DNA of 19,535 nucleotides from the NCBI GenBank assembly GCA_023404705.1, contig JAEYAU010000150.1, positions 1-19,535 of the forward strand, in the 5' to 3' direction. The notes under the pieces were generated by a model. It had not been told where the DNA came from. It saw only the letters and a program-made list of their open reading frames with translations, and searched no databases. A program made the position numbers and the translations under genes. The DNA comes from Pseudomonadota bacterium (GTDB lineage: Bacteria; Pseudomonadota; Alphaproteobacteria; Rhizobiales; Xanthobacteraceae). The stretch's first letter is position 1, and every line of letters begins with the position of its first letter. Positions 14,690 to 19,535 of this stretch are shown one piece after another.

Positions 14690-14995
14690 TTAACGCAGCG
14701 TCGCCTCGCCGCCTTCCACGATCACGTTCTCGACCTCGCCGGCGCCGTTGCGGCGGAATGCGGCGGCGCGCTCGTATTCCGGCGATGTGAAACAGGCGGT
14801 GGCTTGTTCAAACGTGGGAAACTCGATCACCACGAAACGGTGGAAGTGCTCCGGCCCTTCCATGATCTGGTAGCGGCCGCCGCGCGCCAGCACCTTGCCG
14901 CCGAACTTGGCGATGATCTCGGGCACGAGGTCCGTGTATTTCTTGTACTCGACCGGATCCGTGATCCGGGAGCGGGCCACCCAATATGCCGGCAT
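14690..14995 (-). CDS. DUF1330 family small protein
   Basis: A 101-residue DUF1330 protein, a dimeric alpha/beta-barrel fold. MPAYWVARSRITDPVEYKKY, then GGKVLARGGRYQIMEGP, HRFVVIEFPTFEQATACFTSPEY and a short C-terminal ENVIVEGG strand follow the family in order. The function is unknown. Members occur beside many catabolic operons. It starts 71 bp from the divergent cyclase gene, so the two may share a control region. CGGAG lies seven bases upstream of the ATG on the minus strand. It precedes the binding-protein gene by 148 bp in the same direction and may share its transcript. Confidence 0.87.
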   Translation of the reverse strand: MPAYWVARSRITDPVEYKKYTDLVPEIIAKFGGKVLARGGRYQIMEGPEHFHRFVVIEFPTFEQATACFTSPEYERAAAFRRNGAGEVENVIVEGGEATLR

Positions 14996-15066
14996 GCTAG
15001 TCTCCGTTCAGCAAAGCGATTACATCGCCCTGGCTCGTAATTGATCATTTCCCTGGAGGCCAGCCC

Positions 15067-15837
15067 ATGCCGACCATCATCGATATCTCGGTGCCGCTCG
15101 AGAACGACGTGGCGGCGGATCCGCCCGGCTACGGGCCGAGCATCAAATATCTCGCTCACAAGGAGTCGGCCGCGGACGTCTGCCGTTTCTTCCCGGGCTT
15201 GAAGCCCGAGGACCTGCCCGATGGCGAAGGCTGGGCGATGGAGACAGTCACGCTCACGACGCACAACGGCACGCATCTCGACGCGCCCTGGCACTATGCC
15301 TCGACCATGAACCGCGGCGAGCGCGCCGCCACCATCGACGAGGTTCCGCTCGACTGGTGCTACCGGCCGGGCGTGAAGCTCGACTTCCGCCACTTCGCGG
15401 ACGGCTATGTGGCGACGGCGGCGGATGTGGAGGCGGAGCTCAAGCGCATCGGCCACACGCTGGCGCCGCTCGACATTGTGGTCGTGAACACCAGCGCGGG
15501 CGCGGCTTATGGGCGGCCCGACTATGTCTCCAAGGGCTGCGGCATGGGGCGGGAGGCCACGCTCTATCTGCTGGAGCGCGGCGTGCGGGTCACGGGGACC
15601 GACGGCTGGAGCTGGGACGCGCCCTTCGTCCACACCATGGGCAAATACGCCCAGACCAAGGACGCTGGCCTGATCTGGGAGGGCCACAAGGCGGGGCGCG
15701 AGATCGGCTATTCCCATATCGAGAAGCTGCACAATCTGGAGAAGCTGCCCGCCACCGGGTTCATGATCTCGTGCTTCCCGGTGAAGATCCGCGCGGCTTC
15801 GGCGGGTTGGTGCCGGGCGGTCGCGATCCTGCCCTGA
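15067..15837 (+). CDS. Cyclase family protein (kynurenine formamidase-like metal hydrolase)
   Basis: A 256-residue member of the cyclase family (kynurenine formamidase KynB and the polyketide-associated cyclases). The metal motif is HNGTHLDAPWH with His66, His70, Asp72 and His76. VTGTDGWSWDAPF (195-207) and the terminal FPVKIRAASAGWCRAVAIL block are also typical. The family hydrolyses amide or ester bonds or closes rings. In aromatic catabolic clusters it can act on a lactone or amide intermediate, but the substrate here is unknown. GGAGG (15055-15059) is seven bases before the ATG. It precedes the intradiol dioxygenase by 91 bp on the same strand and probably shares an operon with it. Confidence 0.87.
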   Translation: MPTIIDISVPLENDVAADPPGYGPSIKYLAHKESAADVCRFFPGLKPEDLPDGEGWAMETVTLTTHNGTHLDAPWHYASTMNRGERAATIDEVPLDWCYRPGVKLDFRHFADGYVATAADVEAELKRIGHTLAPLDIVVVNTSAGAAYGRPDYVSKGCGMGREATLYLLERGVRVTGTDGWSWDAPFVHTMGKYAQTKDAGLIWEGHKAGREIGYSHIEKLHNLEKLPATGFMISCFPVKIRAASAGWCRAVAILP

Positions 15838-15928
15838 GTGGGCAGAAAAACGCGCAGTTCCACACCCTCGACGACATGGCCGCGAAGCTCTATTTTCGCG
15901 GGGAATTAAGAGTTACCGGGAGAACCCC

Positions 15929-16819
15929 ATGGCCTATGTGACGGAACAGAACCTGACTGACGTCGTGCTCGAGCGGTGGAAGGACATCCCCGATCCGCGG
16001 CTGCGCCAAGTCATGCAATCGGCGATCAAGCACCTGCATGCGTTCGTGCGCGAGGTGGAGCCGACCGGCAAGGAGTGGTTCACGGTCATCGACTGGCTCA
16101 CGCGCACGGGCAAGATGTCCGACGAGAAGCGCCAGGAGTTCATTCTCGCCTCCGACGTGTTCGGCGTGAGCATGCTGGTGGACGCGATCAACAACCGCCT
16201 GCAGACCGGCGCGACGCCGACCACGGTCGAAGGCCCATTCCACATCCCGAACTCGCCGGAGTTCGGCACCGGCGAGAACATGGCCGAAGGCGCGCCCGGC
16301 ATTCCGTGCTTCGTCATCGGCACGGTGCGCGATCTCGACGGTGCACCGGTGAAAGGCGCGGCGCTCGACATCTGGCAGACCGACGGCGAAGGCGTCTACG
16401 AGGCGCAGCAGAACCATCATGATGTGTGGATGCGCGGCGTATTTCACACCGGCGCCGATGGCAGCTACTGCCTGCGCACGGTCGCGCCGATCGGCTACAC
16501 GATCCCGATGGATGGCACCGTGGGCGAGCTGATGGCGAAGACCAAGATCTCGCACATGCGGCCGGCGCACATCCATTTCGCGGTCAATGCGCCCGGCCAT
16601 CATCCGGTGGTGACGCACCTGTTCCAGCAGGGCGATCCCTGGATCGAGACGGATGTGGTCTATGGCGTAAAGGAGCCGCTGATCACCGACTTCGTGCAGA
16701 AGCCCGCCGGCACCAAGGCGCCGAATGGCGAGACCTTGAGCGAGCCCTTCTACGTGGTGCATTACGACTTCGTGCTGCAGAAGGTCGCGAAGTCGCAGCT
16801 CAAGGGCGCGGCGTCGTAA
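15929..16819 (+). CDS. Intradiol dioxygenase, probably hydroxyquinol 1,2-dioxygenase
   Basis: A 296-residue catechol-dioxygenase family protein. Residues 1-100 are the helical dimerisation domain and the beta-sandwich catalytic domain follows. The Fe(III) ligands are Tyr157 (GVYEAQ), Tyr190 (IGYTIP), His214 and His216 (RPAHIHF). These are shifted by a constant seven residues from Tyr164, Tyr197, His221 and His223 of the Nocardioides hydroxyquinol enzyme. The product would be maleylacetate. HIPNSPEFGTGENM in the substrate pocket and the overall similarity favour hydroxyquinol over catechol, but this is not decisive. No maleylacetate reductase is in the window. GGGAGAA (15917-15923) precedes the ATG, and a terminator-like hairpin follows at 16838. 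Confidence 0.87.
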   Translation: MAYVTEQNLTDVVLERWKDIPDPRLRQVMQSAIKHLHAFVREVEPTGKEWFTVIDWLTRTGKMSDEKRQEFILASDVFGVSMLVDAINNRLQTGATPTTVEGPFHIPNSPEFGTGENMAEGAPGIPCFVIGTVRDLDGAPVKGAALDIWQTDGEGVYEAQQNHHDVWMRGVFHTGADGSYCLRTVAPIGYTIPMDGTVGELMAKTKISHMRPAHIHFAVNAPGHHPVVTHLFQQGDPWIETDVVYGVKEPLITDFVQKPAGTKAPNGETLSEPFYVVHYDFVLQKVAKSQLKGAAS

Positions 16820-16837
16820 CAGCCCGCTGAACCGATG

Positions 16838-16871
16838 GATCGGCGCCACCCAGTGGCGCCGATCTGCATTT
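16838..16871 (+). terminator. Hairpin terminator after the intradiol dioxygenase
   Basis: GATCGGCGCCAC (16838-16849) and GTGGCGCCGATC (16853-16864) form a perfect 12-bp stem with a CCA loop. It starts 18 bases past the stop codon. The T-run after it is weak (TGCATTT), so termination may be partial. The stem is symmetric and could act in either direction. Confidence 0.6.
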
Positions 16872-17032
16872 CGGGGAGACCTGCCCGGCGCTTCACGGTC
16901 TCGCGAAGGCCTATCGATCATCGCCTCGGCGTGATAGTCGCAAGTTCCATTTTATTGCGCTGTCCGAGACCGGACCCGCATCCCCTTCCCCAATGACCGC
17001 CCGCGGACATTGAGAACCGACGGAATTGGCAA

Positions 17033-19393
17033 ATGAATCTGCAGGATCGTTCGAGCAATTGGGCCGTCGCGAAGTTCGGCATCGGACAGCCGGTGCCGCG
17101 CACCGAGGATCCGACGCTGGTGCGCGGCGAAGGCCGCTACACCGACGATGTCAACATGCCGGGGCAGGCGTATGCCGTCATGGTGCGCAGCCGCCACGCG
17201 CACGGCGTGATCCGCGGCATCGATGCCGAAGCGGCGCGCGGAATGCCGGGCGTGCTCGCGATCTATACGGGGCATGATCTCGCCAGCTACGGCACGCTCA
17301 AATGCGCGGTCGCGTTTCCGAACCGCGACGGCTCGCCGATGAAGAAGCCGGCACGGCCGGCGCTGCCGACCGACAAGGTGCGCTTCGTCGGCGATCCGGT
17401 CGCGGTCGTGGTCGCCACCACGGCACAGCAGGCGCGCGACGCGGCTGAAGCCGTCGAGGTCGACATCGAGCCGCTGCCCGCGGTGACGCAGGCGAGCGAA
17501 GCCGCACAGGCGGGCGCGCCGCAGCTCTATGACGACGCGCCCGGCAATGTGGCGCTCGACTACTATTACGGCGAGCCCGAGAAGGTCGCGAAGGCCTTCG
17601 CCAAGGCCGCGCATGTGACGCGGCTCGACCTGCTCAACAGCCGCGTGGTCGTCAACGCGATGGAGCCGCGCGCGGCGCTCGCGGTCTTCGACAAGGGCAA
17701 CGAGCGCTTCACGCTGCAGCTCGGCTGCCAGGGCGCCTTCGGCATGAAGAACGCACTGGTCGATATTCTCGGCGTGCCGGCCGAGAAGGTGCGCGTGCTC
17801 ACCGGGAATGTGGGCGGCTCCTTCGGCATGAAGGCCGGCGTGTTTCCGGAGTATGTGGCGGTGCTGCACGCGGCGCGCGCGCTCGGCCGTCCCGTGAAGT
17901 GGACCGCGGACCGCTTCGAGAGCTTCGTCTCCGACCACCACGGCCGCGACCACGAGTTCGTCGGCGAGCTCGCGCTCGACGAGAAGGGCAACTTCCTCGC
18001 GGTGCGCTTCACGGGCTATGGCAACATGGGCGCCTATCTCGGCCAGGTCGCACCGCTGATGTCGACGCTCAACATCGTGAAGAACGCGGCGAGCGTCTAC
18101 AAGACGCCGCTGATCGAAGTGTCGACCAAGTGCATGTTCACCAACACGGTGCTGGTCTCGGCCTATCGCGGCGCCGGCCGGCCCGAAGGCAACTACTTCA
18201 TGGAGCGCCTGATCGACGCGGCCGCGCAGGAGATGGGCATCGACCGCGTGGCGCTGCGCAAGCGCAACCAGGTGAAGCCGAAGCAGATGCCCTACGACTC
18301 GTGCTCGGGCATGAAGTACGACTCGGGCGACTTCCCGGCCGTGTTCGAGGAGGCGATCGAGGCCGCCGACGTGAAGGGCTTCGCGCAGCGCAAGCGCGAG
18401 GCGAAGAAGCGCGGCAAGCTGCGCGGCCTCGGCATCGGCAGCTATCTCGAGGTGACGGCGCCGCCGAACAAGGAGATGGGCGGCATCCGCTTCGAGCCGA
18501 ACGGAGATGTCACGATCATCACAGGCACGCTCGATTATGGCCAGGGCCACGCCGCGCCCTTCGCGCAGGTGCTGACCGAGAAGCTCGGCGTGCCCTTCGA
18601 GAAGATCCGGCTGCTGCAGGGCGACAGCGACCAGCTGATCGCGGGCGGCGGAACCGGCGGCTCGCGCTCCATGTATGCGAGCGGCGCCGCGATCGTGGAA
18701 GCCTCGGCCGAGGTGATCGAGAAGGGCAAGCAGATCGCGGGCCATGTGCTGGAGGCCGCGCCTTCCGACATCGAGTTCGCGGGCGGCGATTTCGTGATCG
18801 CCGGCACGGACCGTTCGATCAGCATCATGGAGCTCGCCGAGAAGCTGCGCGGCGGGCTCAAGCTGCCCGAGACCCTGCCGCAGTCGCTCGACGTCAGCCT
18901 CGCGAGCGAGCCGATGCCGTCGGCCTTCCCGAACGGGACGCATGTGGCTGAAGTCGAGATCGACCCCGACACGGGCGTCGTCGAGGTCGTGAAGTATTCC
19001 TCGGTGAACGATTTCGGCACGATCGTGAACCCGCTGCTGGTCGCGGGCCAGGTGCATGGCGGCGTCGTGCAAGGCATCGGCCAGGCCATCATGGAATTGA
19101 CGGCGTTCGACCGCGATGGGCAGCTGCTCACCGGCTCCTATATGGATTATGCGATGCCGCGCGCCGGCGACGTGCCGGAGATCGGCTTTACGAGTCATCC
19201 GGTGCCCGCGACCTCAAACCCGCTCGGCGTCAAAGGCTGCGGCGAAGCGGGCTGCGCGGGCGGGCTCGGCTCGGTGATGAACGCGATCGTGGACGCGCTC
19301 TCGCCCTACGGCGTCAAGCACATCGACATGCCGGTCACGCCCGAGCGCGTGTGGCGCGCGATCAACGAGGCGAAGGCGCAGCAGACCAGTTAA
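17033..19393 (+). CDS. Molybdenum hydroxylase large subunit (xanthine dehydrogenase family, form II CoxL-like)
   Basis: A 786-residue molybdopterin-cytosine-dinucleotide-binding subunit. FGIGQPVPRTEDPTLVRGEG (15-34) is the usual N-terminus. GGSFGMK is at 261-267, the form II active-site loop AYRGAGRPE at 377-385, the cofactor-binding DYGQGHAAPFAQ at 501-512 and the catalytic Glu738 in KGCGEAG near the C-terminus. AYRGAGR, rather than the AYRCSFR loop of true CO dehydrogenase, means this enzyme probably hydroxylates an aldehyde or an aromatic/N-heterocyclic ring carbon. Partners with FeS (CoxS) and FAD (CoxM) domains are absent upstream and must lie beyond the window if they exist. The start ATG has only a weak ribosome-binding site. 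The 213-bp gap before it has a hairpin but no clear promoter hexamers. Confidence 0.9.
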   Translation: MNLQDRSSNWAVAKFGIGQPVPRTEDPTLVRGEGRYTDDVNMPGQAYAVMVRSRHAHGVIRGIDAEAARGMPGVLAIYTGHDLASYGTLKCAVAFPNRDGSPMKKPARPALPTDKVRFVGDPVAVVVATTAQQARDAAEAVEVDIEPLPAVTQASEAAQAGAPQLYDDAPGNVALDYYYGEPEKVAKAFAKAAHVTRLDLLNSRVVVNAMEPRAALAVFDKGNERFTLQLGCQGAFGMKNALVDILGVPAEKVRVLTGNVGGSFGMKAGVFPEYVAVLHAARALGRPVKWTADRFESFVSDHHGRDHEFVGELALDEKGNFLAVRFTGYGNMGAYLGQVAPLMSTLNIVKNAASVYKTPLIEVSTKCMFTNTVLVSAYRGAGRPEGNYFMERLIDAAAQEMGIDRVALRKRNQVKPKQMPYDSCSGMKYDSGDFPAVFEEAIEAADVKGFAQRKREAKKRGKLRGLGIGSYLEVTAPPNKEMGGIRFEPNGDVTIITGTLDYGQGHAAPFAQVLTEKLGVPFEKIRLLQGDSDQLIAGGGTGGSRSMYASGAAIVEASAEVIEKGKQIAGHVLEAAPSDIEFAGGDFVIAGTDRSISIMELAEKLRGGLKLPETLPQSLDVSLASEPMPSAFPNGTHVAEVEIDPDTGVVEVVKYSSVNDFGTIVNPLLVAGQVHGGVVQGIGQAIMELTAFDRDGQLLTGSYMDYAMPRAGDVPEIGFTSHPVPATSNPLGVKGCGEAGCAGGLGSVMNAIVDALSPYGVKHIDMPVTPERVWRAINEAKAQQTS

Positions 19394-19411
19394 GCGCCAA
19401 ACCCTGATCCG

Positions 19412-19535
19412 TCATCCTGAGGTGCTCGCGCGAATGCGCGAGCCTCGAAGGATGAACGGCCGAGACGCTGCAACAAGCACGCGGAGAGGCCCGGGCCGTC
19501 GCCCTTCGAGGCTCGCTGCGCTCGCACCTCAGGGT
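19412..19535. repeat. Inverted pair of palindromic intergenic repeats (REP-like), cut by window end
   Basis: The first unit (19412-19455) begins TCATCCTGAGGTGCTCGCGC and folds back through GCTCGCGC-GAAT-GCGCGAGC, ending CTCGAAGGATGA. The second unit (from 19502) is a diverged copy in the opposite orientation, CCCTTCGAGGCTCGC ... GCGAGC-type stem ... CACCTCAGGGT, cut by the window edge. The two units are separated by about 46 bases and could pair with each other. Such CCTGAGG...CTCGAAGG repeats are common between genes in Bradyrhizobium and Rhodopseudomonas (from memory). No coding is seen here. Confidence 0.75.

Noticed and set aside
14686..14697. 12-bp palindrome TGCGTTAACGCA over the DUF1330 stop codon as an operator
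   Set aside because: It lies at a gene end, partly in coding sequence and over 140 bp from the next start, so chance is the better explanation, though a site for the downstream binding-protein gene is not excluded.
15880..15901. CCGCGAA / TTCGCGG hairpin between the cyclase and dioxygenase genes as a terminator
   Set aside because: Seven pairs, an 8-base loop and no T-run; the genes look co-transcribed.
16952..19198. A 748-codon open frame on the minus strand opposite the Mo-hydroxylase gene
   Set aside because: It is an antisense shadow caused by high GC at third codon positions. Its translation is Arg/His/Ala-rich and has no recognisable domain, while the plus-strand frame carries all Mo-hydroxylase motifs.

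Overview
The window is GC-rich, densely coded DNA from what looks like an alphaproteobacterium of the Hyphomicrobiales (Bradyrhizobium, Rhodopseudomonas or Xanthobacteraceae type). The basis is the codon bias, with long antisense open frames everywhere, a UPF0314/DUF2585 membrane protein typical of that order, and a palindromic intergenic repeat of the kind common in those genomes at the right edge. The taxonomic call is inference, because no rRNA or other marker gene is present. No tRNA, rRNA, CRISPR array, insertion sequence or phage gene was seen.

Region 1 (45-5664) is a homoprotocatechuate (3,4-dihydroxyphenylacetate) meta-cleavage locus with two divergent arms. The leftward arm carries a DapA-fold aldolase (HpaI role), an HpaR-like MarR regulator, an SDR protein lacking the usual Tyr/Lys catalytic pair, and a DUF4242 protein. 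The rightward arm is hpaF-hpaE-hpaD (isomerase, semialdehyde dehydrogenase, ring-cleavage dioxygenase), tightly coupled. Between the arms lie two overlapping sigma70-like promoters around a perfect 12-bp palindrome (TTAACATGTTAA), the likely HpaR operator. The decarboxylase (HpaG) and hydratase (HpaH) steps and the 4-hydroxyphenylacetate hydroxylase (HpaBC) are not in the window.

Region 2 (5665-10324) is a branched-chain-amino-acid-type (HAAT) ABC importer, livH-livM-livG-livF, with overlapping or closely spaced genes. It is followed by an M14-family zinc deacylase (AstE/AspA type). A possible 19-codon leader ORF with its own Shine-Dalgarno ends in the ribosome-binding site of livH. No substrate-binding protein lies in this operon. 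The likely candidate is the LivJ/K-type gene at 13270-14541 on the opposite strand.

Region 3 (10334-14995, all leftward) holds an exported oligopeptidase B-like S9 peptidase, a DUF2585 membrane protein, the periplasmic binding protein with a strong intrinsic terminator, and a DUF1330 protein.

Region 4 (15067-19393, rightward) holds a cyclase-family metal hydrolase, an intradiol dioxygenase best read as hydroxyquinol 1,2-dioxygenase, a terminator-like hairpin, and a form-II CoxL-like molybdenum hydroxylase large subunit without visible partners. An inverted pair of palindromic repeats closes the window.

Together the genes suggest an aromatic-compound catabolic island: import by the ABC system, possible release of the substrate by the M14 deacylase, hydroxylation by the Mo enzyme, and two ring-cleavage branches (extradiol on homoprotocatechuate, intradiol on hydroxyquinol). 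Each enzyme call is well supported, but the links between them are inference. No stretch above 300 bases lacks a gene. The largest gaps are 5665-5913, with the possible leader ORF, and 16820-17032, with a hairpin and otherwise nothing clear.
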